Below the pieces are notes generated by a model that saw only the letters and a list, made by a program, of their open reading frames with translations, searched no databases and was not told the DNA's origin. This document shows, piece by piece, positions 27,395 through 36,982 of a stretch of 64,000 nt of DNA; the first letter of the stretch is position 1; the number at the start of each line of letters is the position of its first letter. This DNA is from AP-15 sp963703855 (GTDB taxonomy: Bacteria > Pseudomonadota > Alphaproteobacteria > ATCC43930 > CGMCC-115725). The stretch lies in the NCBI GenBank assembly GCA_963703855.1, contig CAVPFW010000015.1, forward strand, positions 1 to 64,000, read 5' to 3'. Both the position numbers and the translations under genes were made by a program.

Positions 27395-28069
27395 CTAATC
27401 CGCGCGGGCGAGGCGGCGCTCGACGCTCTGGGCCGCCACGGTCAGCGGGAACAGCACCAGGAAATAGAGGACCGCGATCATCGTATAGACTTCGAGCGGG
27501 CGATAGGTCGCGGCGGTGATGATCGTCCCCTGATACAACAGATCGGCGACCGCGATCGTCGACACCAGCGAGGTGTTTTTGAGCTGGGTGATCGACTGGT
27601 TCATAAAGGGCGGGATCATCCGCTTGACCGCCTGCGGCAGGATGACGTGGCGCATGATCTGCGACCGGCGCATGCCGATCGCGCGCGCCGCGTCCCATTG
27701 GCCGCGCTCGATCGAGTTGACCCCGCCGCGGATGATCTCGGCATAAAACGCGCCGGTATAGAGCGACAGCACCAATCCCGCCGCCGCCGGGGCCGCAATG
27801 TCGATGCCGAGGACCACCGGCAGCGCGTAATAGAACCAGATGATCTGCACCAGGAGCGGCGTGCAGCGAAAGATTTCGATGTAGGCGACGACCGGCGCGG
27901 TGACCAGCACGTTGCGCGACAGCCGCAACAGCCCGGCGATGAGCCCGATCAGCAGTCCCAACAGGATGGTGCCGAGGGTGTAGGCGATCGTCACCCCGAG
28001 CCCCTCGAGGATCAGGCCGCGATAGCCCCACAGAAACGAGAAGTCCCAGGCGTAGCGGGGGCCGGTCAT
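27395..28069 (-). CDS. Amino-acid-type ABC transporter permease
   Basis: 224 residues, hydrophobic, with about five membrane spans. The family features 'GLGVTIAYTLGTILLGLLIG', 'EIFRCTPLLVQIIWFYYALP' and the cytoplasmic EAA loop in 'QWDAARAIGMRRSQIMRHVI' place it with HisM/GlnP-type permeases. A single permease gene suggests a homodimer. It works with the ATPase at 26616 and the binding protein at 28195. Confidence 0.94.
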   Translation of the reverse strand: MTGPRYAWDFSFLWGYRGLILEGLGVTIAYTLGTILLGLLIGLIAGLLRLSRNVLVTAPVVAYIEIFRCTPLLVQIIWFYYALPVVLGIDIAAPAAAGLVLSLYTGAFYAEIIRGGVNSIERGQWDAARAIGMRRSQIMRHVILPQAVKRMIPPFMNQSITQLKNTSLVSTIAVADLLYQGTIITAATYRPLEVYTMIAVLYFLVLFPLTVAAQSVERRLARAD

Positions 28070-28194
28070 CGCCGGGCGGCGCCGCCCTCAGCCGCCGCGC
28101 TGCGCTCGGCCGCCACCCTGACCCTCCCCCGCGTGCGGGGAAGGGAACCGGAGGGGGTGGGTGGGTGAGGGGCGGCGCACCTTTTCAGCGCTGC

Positions 28195-29041
28195 TCACAA
28201 TTCGACATCGGCGGGCACGTCCTCGGGCTTGACGCCGTTGATCGCGAGCCCGGCATAGAGCCACTCGCGGATCTGCTGGATGCCGCGGTTGTAGTCGACC
28301 CAGGCGTCGAGAAAGTCGCGCCAGCGCTTGTCGGGCTCCATGACGATGCCCATGCAGGTCGGCAATTGCACCCGCGGGTGATGCAGCATCTGAAACTCGC
28401 CGAGCGCCGGGTTCTTCTTGACCGCGGTCAGCCCGAGATTGACCGCGAGGATCACGCAGTCGGCCCGGCCCGACTGCACCGCCAGGATGCAGTCGTCGCG
28501 CGCCTTCAGCGCGATGATCGCCGCCTTTGGCGCAAAGCGGCGCGCCGCAACCTCGTGCAGCGAGCCGATATCGACGGCGACGCGGATCTCAGGCTTGTCG
28601 AGATCGGCCCAATCGGTCGCCTTGAACCCCTTCTTCCCGACCATGCCAAAGCCGTGCAGGTAGAACGGGTGGGTGAAGTCGATGACCAGCGCCCGTTTCG
28701 GCGTCGGGTTCAGCGCGAACGCCAAATCGATCTTGTTGGCCTGCAAGTCGAGCACTGAGTTGCCGTAGGTCGATTCGAGGTAGACGACCTGCGCGTCGAG
28801 GTTCGAGGCGATGTCCTTGGCCATCTCGACGCACATCCCGGACCATGCGCCCGACGCGATGTCCTTGTTGAAATAGGGCGCCTCGCCGGGCAGGGCGGCA
28901 ATGCGCAGCACCTTGGCGCGGCGGACCCGGTCGATCGTCGAACTCGCCCGGCTGGTCGGCAGCCCGAGCTCGCCCCGCGACGATCGCCGACGCCCCCGCC
29001 GCGGCGGTAACGCCGGCGGCGAACAGGCGACGTGACAGCAT
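28195..29041 (-). CDS. Family 3 ABC substrate-binding protein, frameshifted
   Basis: From ATG 29041 a twin-Arg-like signal peptide (MLSRRLFAAGVTAAAGASA) ends near AGRARAAD. About 33 codons in, near 28940, one extra base breaks the frame: the sequence before reads AADQPGE and the family sequence resumes in another frame as STIDRVRRAKVLRIAALPGE, going on to 'GMCVEMAKDIASNLDAQVVY', 'LALNPTPKRALVIDFTHPF'-like sequence and the end at 28195. Corrected length is about 281 residues, normal for the family. Read as it stands, the mature protein would lack its secretion signal. It is the likely binding protein for the importer at 26616-28069. Confidence 0.85.
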
Positions 29042-29192
29042 TGCAGCCTCCCGTTGTTCTGTGACGCTTTTACGTCATCCAGTCGGGGACGTTACCAAAC
29101 CGGCGCCGCCGCCGAAAGCGGCAAGAGGGTTGCCGCGCTCCGCCGGCGGGTCTAGGGCTGGGTCAAGCCCCCCTGGACGAGGATCGCGCCCG

Positions 29193-29570
29193 ATGCCGCT
29201 CGACAAGCCCCACCTCGAATTTCACCGCGTCGATATGAGCGCCGGCTGGGAGACCCCGCAGGGCTACCCGCCCGGCATCGAGCAGAAGATCCTGGCCGGC
29301 GCGCTCGACGAGGAGCGCCGCAGCGGCAGCCGCACTCGCCTGCTGCGCTTTGCCCCGGGCGTGTTTACGACGGCGCCGTTTGTTCACGACTATTGGGAGG
29401 AGGTTTATCTGGTGGCGGGCGACCTGACCGTCGGCAGCGACGCCGCAGGCCGGGGTGGCGAGAGCTTCCCTTCCGGCACCTATGCCTGCCGGCCGCCGGG
29501 CGCGGTGCACGGCCCGTTCAAATCGAATGGCGGCTGCCTGCTCTACGAAACCCACTACTACGCGGAATGA
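29193..29570 (+). CDS. Small cupin-domain protein
   Basis: 125 residues from ATG 29193 (GACGAGGA ahead). A single cupin barrel: 'LLRFAPGVFTTAPFVHDYWE', 'EVYLVAGDLTVG' and 'YACRPPGAVHGPF', with His and Glu positions that could hold a metal. ChrR-like or ring-cleavage-related cupins share this form; the substrate is unknown. It converges with the ABC exporter gene, 13 bases away. Confidence 0.75.
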   Translation: MPLDKPHLEFHRVDMSAGWETPQGYPPGIEQKILAGALDEERRSGSRTRLLRFAPGVFTTAPFVHDYWEEVYLVAGDLTVGSDAAGRGGESFPSGTYACRPPGAVHGPFKSNGGCLLYETHYYAE

Positions 29571-29583
29571 GGCGCCGGGCGGC

Positions 29584-31455
29584 TCAGCCGGCGAGCCGCA
29601 GCACATTGCCCTCTTGCAGCCGGCACATCCGATCGAACCGCCCGTGTCGGCGGCGAAGCTCGGCGGGGCTGCCGTCTTCGACGATCGCGCCGCGCTCGAG
29701 CACAACGATCCGGTCGAAATCCGCCACCGTCGACAGCCGGTGCGCGATCGCCAGAACCGTGCGCCCGCGCATCAGCACCCCGAGCGCCCGCTGGACTTCG
29801 ATCTCGGACGCGCTGTCGAGCGCCGATGTCGCCTCGTCGAGCACGACGATCGGTGCATTTTTCAGCAGCGCGCGGGCAATGGCGATGCGTTGCCGCTGCC
29901 CGCCGGACAGCATCGTGCCGCGCTCGCCGACGATCGTGTCGTAGCCTTGCGGCAACTCGCGGATAAAGCCGTCGCACCGCGCCGCCCGCGCCGCGGCCAG
30001 CACCTCGCCGTCGGCCGCCTCCGGCCGGGCGTAGCGGATGTTTTCGAGGACCGAGCGGTGCAGCAGCGAGATCTCCTGCGGCACCGCGGCGATGGCGGCG
30101 CGCAGGCTGTCCTGGGTCATCGCCCGGCTGTCCTGGTTGTCGATCAGGACGCGCCCGGCATCGATGTCCACCAGCCGCTGCAGCAGGCTGATCAAGGTCG
30201 ATTTGCCGGCGCCCGAGGGGCCGACGATGGCGATCCGCTCGCCGGGCCGCACCCGCAGGCTGAACCCGCGAAACACCGGGCCGCTGCCGGGATAGCCGAA
30301 ATCGACGTTCTCGAACGCGATGCTGCCGCCCAGTCGGACCAGCTGGGCCGCCTCGGGCGGGTCGAGCACCCGATGATTTTCGCCGATGACCTCGATCAAC
30401 TCGGCGATGCGGCCGATGAACTGGGTCGCGTTGACCAGGGCAAAGGCGAGGTCGCGCGACCCGTGCAGGATGCGCAGCGCCAGCGCCACGGTCAGGATCA
30501 CGTCGCCGGGACTGATGGTTCCGCGGCTCCACAAATGCAGAGTCCAGGCGAGCATGCCGCCCGCCATCAGCCACAAGCCGAGATCGTGGAAGACGCGCAG
30601 GCGCTCGACATACATCAGGCTGCCGCGATGCGCGTCCTCCTCGCTTTTCAGCAGCCGCTCGAACCGGGCGCGCTCCCGCGCTCGCGCCGAGAACGCCTTG
30701 ACCAGCCAGATGTTCGACAGCACGTCGACCAGTTCGCCGCCGACCTCGGCCGCGCGATCGGCGTGGAAGCGGTGCCGCGGCGCGCCCTGATGGCTGAACC
30801 GGGCGAGCACGCCGGCCATGATCACGACAAAGGCCGAGAGCGCGGCCACGAGATGCCACTCCACCGTCGCCAGCATCGCCAGGGCGGCGACGAAATCGGC
30901 GCAGACCGGGGCAATGTTGAACAGCGCGACCGAATGGACCTGCTGCAGCGAGTCGCCGACCGCCGACACCCGGTTGGCCAGCGCGCCGCCCATCCGCTCG
31001 GCAAAATACCGGCTGCAATGGCCGCTCAGATGGTTGAACAGATCGAATTTCGCTTCGGCCTTGTCGACCAGCATCGCGCGATAGCCGAACCAGCCGCCCA
31101 GGCGCCACAGCAGGCTCTCGCCCGCGGTCAGCGCGGCGAACACGCCGAGCGCCCACCACACCCCGGCGATCTGCTGCGGGCCCGCCGCCATCGCGTCGAC
31201 GATCAGCTTCAGCCCGTACTGGGCGACGCAGGCGAACGCCGCCGCCGCCATCACCGCGGCGAACGCCACCAGGTGAAGCAGCGGCCGCCGCTTGACGTAA
31301 TGCCACAGGAATGCAACTGGCCGGCGGGGAAAGGAGGCGGCCCCCGGTTCTTGCTGATCGGACCGCGAGCCGGAGCCGCGCATCCAGTCGATCTTCGTGC
31401 CGGCGGCCGAGAACCCGCGCCGGCAAAATCCCTGCATCGATCGCTCTGCAATCAT
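29584..31455 (-). CDS. ABC exporter, fused membrane and ATPase domains
   Basis: 623 residues. Residues about 45-330 form a six-span type I exporter domain (begins 'FLWHYVKRRPLLHLVAFAAV'); the rest is the ATPase with Walker A VGPSGAGKSTLISLL, signature MLSGGQRQRIAIARAL and Walker B IVVLDEATSALDSASE, plus the H-loop 'AIAHRLSTVADF'. Such half-transporters work as dimers and move lipids, glycans or drugs outward (MsbA-like). The substrate cannot be told from sequence; the envelope genes to the right make a lipid or polysaccharide plausible. Confidence 0.92.
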   Translation of the reverse strand: MIAERSMQGFCRRGFSAAGTKIDWMRGSGSRSDQQEPGAASFPRRPVAFLWHYVKRRPLLHLVAFAAVMAAAAFACVAQYGLKLIVDAMAAGPQQIAGVWWALGVFAALTAGESLLWRLGGWFGYRAMLVDKAEAKFDLFNHLSGHCSRYFAERMGGALANRVSAVGDSLQQVHSVALFNIAPVCADFVAALAMLATVEWHLVAALSAFVVIMAGVLARFSHQGAPRHRFHADRAAEVGGELVDVLSNIWLVKAFSARARERARFERLLKSEEDAHRGSLMYVERLRVFHDLGLWLMAGGMLAWTLHLWSRGTISPGDVILTVALALRILHGSRDLAFALVNATQFIGRIAELIEVIGENHRVLDPPEAAQLVRLGGSIAFENVDFGYPGSGPVFRGFSLRVRPGERIAIVGPSGAGKSTLISLLQRLVDIDAGRVLIDNQDSRAMTQDSLRAAIAAVPQEISLLHRSVLENIRYARPEAADGEVLAAARAARCDGFIRELPQGYDTIVGERGTMLSGGQRQRIAIARALLKNAPIVVLDEATSALDSASEIEVQRALGVLMRGRTVLAIAHRLSTVADFDRIVVLERGAIVEDGSPAELRRRHGRFDRMCRLQEGNVLRLAG

Positions 31456-31967
31456 CGCTTATTCCTGATCCCCCGCAAGTTGATCGCCGACAGCCTACTT
31501 TTCCCACTAATATCCCGCAGATTGACACACAGTTGACATAAGTGAACCCGCAAGCTTCATTCCATATTCCCGGTCCTGCCCGGATACGACTTCACAACCG
31601 GGATCGGCCGGCTCGGGCGCTAACGGGAATAGCGGAGAATCTATTCCTGCTGGGAGCGTCGCACCTGGCAACCGAGGCATCGAATATTCGATCGACGCGC
31701 CGGCCGGCTTGGCCCGCCGCCCTCGTCTCGGGGCTCCTGCGCCGCAATGTCGCACTTGGCCGCGGCGAACGATCCCCTCTCCCCGGCGATGGTCTAGGGA
31801 AGCACCCGGCTTCACCGCGTGGGCATCGCAGAGGACTGTGTGCGGCTCTTTCGAGGCCTGATCTCCGTGCGCGAGTCGTCGCGCCGCCGGCCCCGGCAGT
31901 TCTCGGCCGTGCGTGCTCGCCGTCGCCGCGCAGCCCCAGGCAGAGCCGCGCAGGCGACGGATCGAGC
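31456..31967. other. Intergenic region upstream of the PRC-barrel gene
   Basis: 512 bases between divergent genes. No open frame here resembles a known family. The first 90 bases, next to the exporter start, are comparatively AT-rich (TTGACATAAGTGAAC near 31530) and may hold promoter elements. The right end may belong to a longer form of the PRC protein if an upstream start is used. Confidence 0.5.
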
Positions 31968-32465
31968 GTGAATCTCGCCGCCCTGCGGCGCCTCGCTGCC
32001 GCGTTGAGCGTCGCGCTCGGCCCGATCGCCGGTCAGGCGGCTGCCCAGGGAACCCCGCCGGCCGGCGCCTTCGCTGCCGATGCAACCGGCTCGGCATCGC
32101 TGCACGGCGCCGCTCTCCAGCGCATCCCGGGGGACCGGCTCGGGCCGATCCTGGGCAAGGACGTGGTCAGCGCGACCGGCGAAAAGATGGGTCCGATCGT
32201 CGATGTGCTGTTCGACGAAGGAGGAAAGCCGCGGGCCGCGGTCATCGACTTCGGCGGGTTCCTCGGGGTCGGCACGCGCAAGATCGCGATCGACTGGAAT
32301 GCCCTGCGCTTCGACATGGGCGACAAGAAAAACGTCATCGCCCTCGAGATCGGGCGCGAGCAGCTCCAGGCGGCTCCCGAATACAAGGGCGCGGACCAGC
32401 CGGTCTCGGTCGTAACCCTGCCGCGCCCGGACCAGAGCGGGCCCCGGCCCGATACCTCCCGGTGA
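31968..32465 (+). CDS. Secreted PRC-barrel domain protein
   Basis: About 165 residues from a GTG at 31968. N-terminal signal peptide (LAALRRLAAALSVALGPIAG, cleavage near AAAQG). The PRC barrel is seen in 'GPILGKDVVSATGEKMGPIV', 'DVLFDEGGKPRAAVIDFGGF' and 'RKIAIDWNALRF'. Exported PRC-barrel proteins are common in rhizobia-like bacteria and are thought to act at the cell surface or in stress response. The start is uncertain because the open frame extends upstream. Confidence 0.75.
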   Translation: MNLAALRRLAAALSVALGPIAGQAAAQGTPPAGAFAADATGSASLHGAALQRIPGDRLGPILGKDVVSATGEKMGPIVDVLFDEGGKPRAAVIDFGGFLGVGTRKIAIDWNALRFDMGDKKNVIALEIGREQLQAAPEYKGADQPVSVVTLPRPDQSGPRPDTSR

Positions 32466-32493
32466 CGCCATCGCGTTCGCCGCTCGATCGATC

Positions 32494-33777
32494 TTGCGCG
32501 TCCGGGACAGCCTGCGGCCTCTCGCCCCGGTGAACCGTCGCCTGCGCGGGCTCGATTGGCTCAACTTCTTCGTCGCCAATTTTCAGACCGGTTTCGGCCC
32601 GTTCATCTCGGTCTATCTGACCAGCGCCGGCTGGACGCAGGGCGCGATCGGCGCGGTCTTGAGCGCGGGCACGGTCGCCTCGATGGCGAGCCAGGTTCCC
32701 GGTGGCGCGCTGGTCGACGCGATGCGCAGCAAGCGGGCGGCCGCCGCCGCCGCAATCGTCGCGGTCATGGCGAGCGCGCTCGCCATCGCGCTGTGGCCGG
32801 CCCTGCTGCCGATCGCTTCGGCCGAAATTCTGCACGCTTTCGCCAGCTCGGTCATCGGCCCGGCGATCGCGGCGCTGAGCCTGGCCCTGGTCGACCGCAG
32901 CGCTCTCGGCGAACGGCTCGGCCGCAACGCGCGCTATGCGGCGCTCGGCAACGCGTTCGCCGCGGGACTGATGGGCATGTGCGGCTATTTCCTGACGGAT
33001 CGCGCGGTCTTTCTGCTGACCGCGGCGCTCGGCTTTCCCGCGCTCGCGGCACTCAAGGCCACCGGCAGCGCGGATCGCTCGCGCTCGCCGCCACCGGGCC
33101 CCGATATGCCTGTGGCGCCGCCGCCGAGCCCGCCGGAGGCTCCCGGCCGGTCGTGGCGATTTCTGCGAGATCGCGGCTTCATCGTTTTCTGCCTCGCTGC
33201 GGCCCTGTTCCAGTTCGGCAACGCGGCGATGCTGCCGATCGCCGCCGGACTGGTGACGGAGCGGGCGGGGAGCATGGCGCCATTGCTGATCGCCGCCTGC
33301 ATCGTCGGGCCGCAGCTCATCACCTCGCTGGTCTCGCCGTGGGCCGGGCGAGCGGCCGATGGGTGGGGTCGCCGGCCGATCCTCTTGGCCGGCTTTGCCG
33401 TGCTGCCGATCCGCGGCGTATTGCTCGCCGGAATTTCCGACCCCGCTGCGATGATCCTGATCCAGCTGTTCGATGGGGTGAGCGCGGCGGCTTTCGGCGT
33501 ATTGCTGCCGCTGATCATCGCCGACGTGACGCGCAATTCCGGCCGCTACACGACCTGCCTCGGGCTGGTCGGGCTGGCGATCGGCAGCGGCGCGACCCTG
33601 AGCACGACCGCGGCCGGTCTCTTGGCCGACCGGTTCGGCGGCACCGCCGCGTTCCTCGGCCTGGCCGGCGTCGGGCTCTGCGCCACCCTTCTCGTTTGGG
33701 CGGCGATGCCGGAGACGGGCCCCGCGGCTCCATTATATCCGTCGCTCCGCACCGCTCGGAAATCGAGCTCGGCATAG
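32494..33777 (+). CDS. MFS transporter
   Basis: 427 residues from TTG 32494, 28 bases after the PRC gene. About twelve membrane spans, with the MFS loop 2-3 motif in SQVPGGALVDAMRSKRAAA and again in the second half 'SPWAGRAADGWGRRPILLAG' (G-x-x-D-x-x-G-R-R). A Pro-rich cytoplasmic loop (about residues 192-220) separates the halves. The substrate is not evident; resemblance is to multidrug-type efflux carriers. Confidence 0.88.
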   Translation: MRVRDSLRPLAPVNRRLRGLDWLNFFVANFQTGFGPFISVYLTSAGWTQGAIGAVLSAGTVASMASQVPGGALVDAMRSKRAAAAAAIVAVMASALAIALWPALLPIASAEILHAFASSVIGPAIAALSLALVDRSALGERLGRNARYAALGNAFAAGLMGMCGYFLTDRAVFLLTAALGFPALAALKATGSADRSRSPPPGPDMPVAPPPSPPEAPGRSWRFLRDRGFIVFCLAAALFQFGNAAMLPIAAGLVTERAGSMAPLLIAACIVGPQLITSLVSPWAGRAADGWGRRPILLAGFAVLPIRGVLLAGISDPAAMILIQLFDGVSAAAFGVLLPLIIADVTRNSGRYTTCLGLVGLAIGSGATLSTTAAGLLADRFGGTAAFLGLAGVGLCATLLVWAAMPETGPAAPLYPSLRTARKSSSA

Positions 33778-33811
33778 CACGCGGGCAGCGCGCGCCGCAC
33801 AAGCGGAAACC

Positions 33812-34480
33812 TCAGAAATCGAGGTCGCCGTAGTGGGCCGGAGGCGGAACCCCCGGCACATGGTCGGCGAGGATCGGCCGGAAGCTCGGTCGCGACTTGA
33901 TCCGCGCGTACCACTCCTTGGCCGGCTCGTGCGCGTCCCACGGCACGTCGCCCAGGTAGTCGAGGCTCGACAGCTGCGCCGCGGCGGTGATGTCGGCGAT
34001 CGAGAAATGGTCGCCGGCGAGCCAGCGCCGCCGCTCGACCAGATAGCCGATATAGTCGAGATGGTGCGGCAGATTGGTGTGCCCGGCGCGAATCGCCTGC
34101 GAGTTCGGCTGGCCGTGCCCGAGATAGCGCTTCATCATCTTTTCGCCGAGCAGGTTCTCGGTGACTTCGAAATTCAGCTTGACGTCGAACCATGCGGTCA
34201 GCCGCCGCACCTCGGCGCGGTCGACCGGGTTGATGCCGATCAGCATCTTCTCCCGGTAGACCTCGTCGAGATATTCGACGATCGCCGCCGCATCGGCCAG
34301 CACGGTGCCGTCGGGCTCGATCAGCACCGGCACCTCGCCGGCCGGGTTGAGCGCGAGGAATTCCGGCCGCCGCTCCCAGGTCTTTTCGGCCTTCAGGGTG
34401 AAATCGAGGTTCTTTTCCCGCAGGACGATGCGCACCTTGCGGGCGGCCGGGGAGAGCAGGAGATGATAGAGAACGCGCAT
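33812..34480 (-). CDS. Glutathione S-transferase family protein
   Basis: 222 residues from ATG 34480. N-terminal thioredoxin fold with 'LSPAARKVRIVLREKNLDF', the cis-Pro strand 'NPAGEVPVLI' and 'VLADAAAIVEYLDEVY' (glutathione gamma-Glu site, Ala replaces the usual Ser). The C-terminal helical domain has 'FSIDITAAAQLSSLDYLG'-like sequence. Ser in 'LLSPAARK' is the likely catalytic residue. Could detoxify or isomerise an aromatic breakdown product. Longer readings upstream lack family similarity. Confidence 0.9.
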   Translation of the reverse strand: MRVLYHLLLSPAARKVRIVLREKNLDFTLKAEKTWERRPEFLALNPAGEVPVLIEPDGTVLADAAAIVEYLDEVYREKMLIGINPVDRAEVRRLTAWFDVKLNFEVTENLLGEKMMKRYLGHGQPNSQAIRAGHTNLPHHLDYIGYLVERRRWLAGDHFSIADITAAAQLSSLDYLGDVPWDAHEPAKEWYARIKSRPSFRPILADHVPGVPPPAHYGDLDF

Positions 34481-34593
34481 GCCCCCGATTGTACCGACCC
34501 GCACGGCGCGCGAACAACGCCCGATCGCCGCGCCGCCTGCGAACATCGCCGGCGCCGGCGCACCGGGCCTGCGCTGACCGGCGCCGGCCAGCC

Positions 34594-35346
34594 TCACAGC
34601 TTCTCGAACACCGCGCAGGTGACCCGGTATTCGGCGGCGAGCCAATAGAGCTTAGCCATCGAGCGCTTCCATTTCGTCAGCGACAGGAACGGCGCCGGAA
34701 AGCGCGCGACCTGGCGCAGTAGGATCCACGGCCGCGCGCGGACGTCGTCGCGATAGGACAGGCCGGCGCCGATGATCGCGCCGTCGACGAGGCGGGCCCC
34801 GCCGAACAGCGCGCCCAGCTCGGCGGGGTTCGGGCGGTACATCGTGTCGATCGGGTCGCGGTGATAGGGGTAGCTGAACGGCACCGTGACAAAGACCAGT
34901 CCGCCCCCCTCCAGCAGGTCGAGGCAGTGTCGCGCCAGCCGGTCGGGGAGGGTGACGTGCTCCAAGAGGTTGCAGCACAGCACCGCCTTCGGCGCGAGCG
35001 CGCGCAGCCGCGGCAGATCGGCGGGATCGGTCAGGTCGGCGCGCACATCGACCCCGGGCACGTCGCGCATGTCGACATGGACGACGTCGACGCCGCGCAG
35101 GCGCAGCGGGCGAAACAGCCGGTCCTCGGTCCACGGCTGCGCCTCCTCGCGGAACGCGGCCGAGCTGCTGCCGATGTTGAGCAGCGGCGTCAGCCGCTCG
35201 GGCGCAAACCCGTCGAGCGCGCGGCACAGCCAACAGGCCTCGGCTTCGAACACCGCGATCAGGCTCCCGAAAATCGCACGATGCCCGATCGCGCGGCATG
35301 GCGAAAGAGCGTCGCCCGCCCCGAAGCGCTCGATCGGCGACCCCAA
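34594..35346 (-). CDS. Class I SAM-dependent methyltransferase-like protein
   Basis: 250 residues from a TTG at 35346, chosen because GAGGGG lies six bases ahead and because a longer frame would overlap the divergent gene. A Rossmann-type pattern is visible: 'PLLNIGSSSAAFREE' (loop I), 'VDVVHVDMRDVPGVDVRADL' and 'PKAVLCCNLLEHVTLPDRLA', then 'LEGGGLVFVTVPFSYPYHRD'. Its place next to a GT9 heptosyltransferase-like gene suggests glycan methylation. Divergent from that gene with a 94-base shared region. Confidence 0.75.
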   Translation of the reverse strand: MGSPIERFGAGDALSPCRAIGHRAIFGSLIAVFEAEACWLCRALDGFAPERLTPLLNIGSSSAAFREEAQPWTEDRLFRPLRLRGVDVVHVDMRDVPGVDVRADLTDPADLPRLRALAPKAVLCCNLLEHVTLPDRLARHCLDLLEGGGLVFVTVPFSYPYHRDPIDTMYRPNPAELGALFGGARLVDGAIIGAGLSYRDDVRARPWILLRQVARFPAPFLSLTKWKRSMAKLYWLAAEYRVTCAVFEKL

Positions 35347-35440
35347 ATTGTCCCCTCGCGACCCGAGGCCGTTGAAATGTAATATTATCGACAGGTGCAG
35401 GCGGTAGCACTCCACCGTTTCGAGTCGGAGGCGGGCAAGG

Positions 35441-36982
35441 ATGAAAGCGACGCGGCAAATTCCGGGGGCACGAACCCCGGCCGCGGCGGAGCCGGAGCCT
35501 TGGCCTCGACAAGCAGCCGGTTCGGGGGCCGGCGCCGACGCTGGTGCAAATTCGCTCGCCGTGGCCGCCGCGCCGGGGGCATCTCCGCCCGCGCTGAGCG
35601 CCGGCGATTTTCCCGAGGCGACCCCGCTCAATGCATTCGTTGCCTGGAACGAGGCCCGGCGCGCCACCGACCGCCGCTATCGGATCGCCCGCGACATCCG
35701 CGAGCTGGTGCACGGCTCGGGCGGCGAGGTGTGCCTCGCACACCTCGCCGGCGAGCCATTGGGGCTGCGGCGCTCCGGCGATCGGCTCGTCGCCTCGCCC
35801 GCTGCGGCCGCACAGGCCCGGCGGTTTCTCGCCGGGTCGGCCGGATCTGCGGCCGTGGCCGCGGCGCAACGGTTGATCGACGCGCTGCACGCCGCGATCG
35901 GCTCTAACGAGGTCGCGCGCCATGCGGCGGTTTTCCGCGCGTTCGAGGAGCTGGCGGAGCAGGTCGATCTCGAGGCCCTCTCCGGTCTGCGGCCGCAACC
36001 GAGGGCTGCGCCGCCGGCACCCCGCCCGCGACATATCCTGATCATAAAGCTCGGCGCGCTCGGCGACTTCATCCAGGCGCTCGGCCCGATGCCCGAGATC
36101 CGGCGCCGTCATTGCGGCGACCGCCTGACCTTGCTGACGACCCGCCGCTATGCCGAGCTCGCGCGGCAGACCGGGTTGTTCGACAACGTCCTGGTCGATC
36201 GCCGGCCACGCGCGTTGGAGCTGCGGGGCTGGCTCGCGCTGCGCCGCACCTTGCGCCGCGAGCATTTTGACCGGGTCTACGATTTTCAGACCTCCGACCG
36301 CTCCAACATCTATTCCTGGCTGTGGCGGCCCGGCCCGCTTCCCGAATGGTCCGGCACCGCCTGGCGCTGTTCGCACCCCCACGCCAATTTCGGCCGGGAC
36401 CGGCAGCACACGATGGACCGGCAGGCCGAGCAGCTGCTGATGGCGGGCATTCATCCGGTCTCGCTGAGGCCCTGGCTGCCGTCGGCGGGAACGCTGCCGG
36501 CAGCGCTGGCCGGCCGGCGTTTCGTCATGCTGATCCCGGGCTCCTCACCGCGCCGGCCGGCAAAGCGCTGGCCGGCCGACCGTTACGGCGCGCTGGCGCA
36601 GGGGCTGGTGCGCGCCGGCTGCCTGCCGGCGATCGTCGGGGTCGCCGGCGAGCACCAGATCGGCCGCGCGATCTGCGCTGTCTGCCCCGAGGCGGTCGAC
36701 CTCGTCGGGCGCACCGATGTCGCCGGGCTGGCCGCGCTGGCGCGCGCGGCTACGCTGACGATCGGCAACGACACCGGGGCCACCCACGTTGCCGCCGCTG
36801 GCGGCAATCCGGTCGTCGTCCTGTTCTCGTCGAAGTCGAGCCCGAGCCTGTGCGCGCCGCGCGGTGTCGCGGTGCGGGTGCTGATCGAGCCCGATCTCGC
36901 CGATCTCACGGTCGAGACCGTCCTCGCGGCCGGCCTCGCCGCCCTCGTCCCGGCCGAAAGCGCCGCAGCCGCGGCCCGATGA
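35441..36982 (+). CDS. Glycosyltransferase family 9 protein with long N-terminal extension
   Basis: 513 residues from ATG 35441 (GGAGG ahead). From about residue 197 it is a family 9 glycosyltransferase (ADP-heptose:LPS heptosyltransferase type): 'HILIIKLGALGDFIQALGPM', 'LIPGSSPRRPAKRWPADRY' and the donor-binding 'GNDTGATHVAAAGGNPVVV'. The first 195 residues have no family I recognise: about 60 low-complexity Ala/Pro/Gly residues, then a probably helical region. A normal GT9 is about 350 residues. Ends by overlapping the next gene's ATG at 36979. Confidence 0.87.
   Translation: MKATRQIPGARTPAAAEPEPWPRQAAGSGAGADAGANSLAVAAAPGASPPALSAGDFPEATPLNAFVAWNEARRATDRRYRIARDIRELVHGSGGEVCLAHLAGEPLGLRRSGDRLVASPAAAAQARRFLAGSAGSAAVAAAQRLIDALHAAIGSNEVARHAAVFRAFEELAEQVDLEALSGLRPQPRAAPPAPRPRHILIIKLGALGDFIQALGPMPEIRRRHCGDRLTLLTTRRYAELARQTGLFDNVLVDRRPRALELRGWLALRRTLRREHFDRVYDFQTSDRSNIYSWLWRPGPLPEWSGTAWRCSHPHANFGRDRQHTMDRQAEQLLMAGIHPVSLRPWLPSAGTLPAALAGRRFVMLIPGSSPRRPAKRWPADRYGALAQGLVRAGCLPAIVGVAGEHQIGRAICAVCPEAVDLVGRTDVAGLAALARAATLTIGNDTGATHVAAAGGNPVVVLFSSKSSPSLCAPRGVAVRVLIEPDLADLTVETVLAAGLAALVPAESAAAAAR

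Noticed and set aside
29455..31536. A plus-strand open frame of 693 codons
   Set aside because: Complementary shadow of the ABC exporter gene, whose motifs on the minus strand are unambiguous.
35631..36440. Several long frames overlapping the GT9 gene on both strands
   Set aside because: Composition and lack of motifs mark them as shadows; the GT9 frame explains the region.
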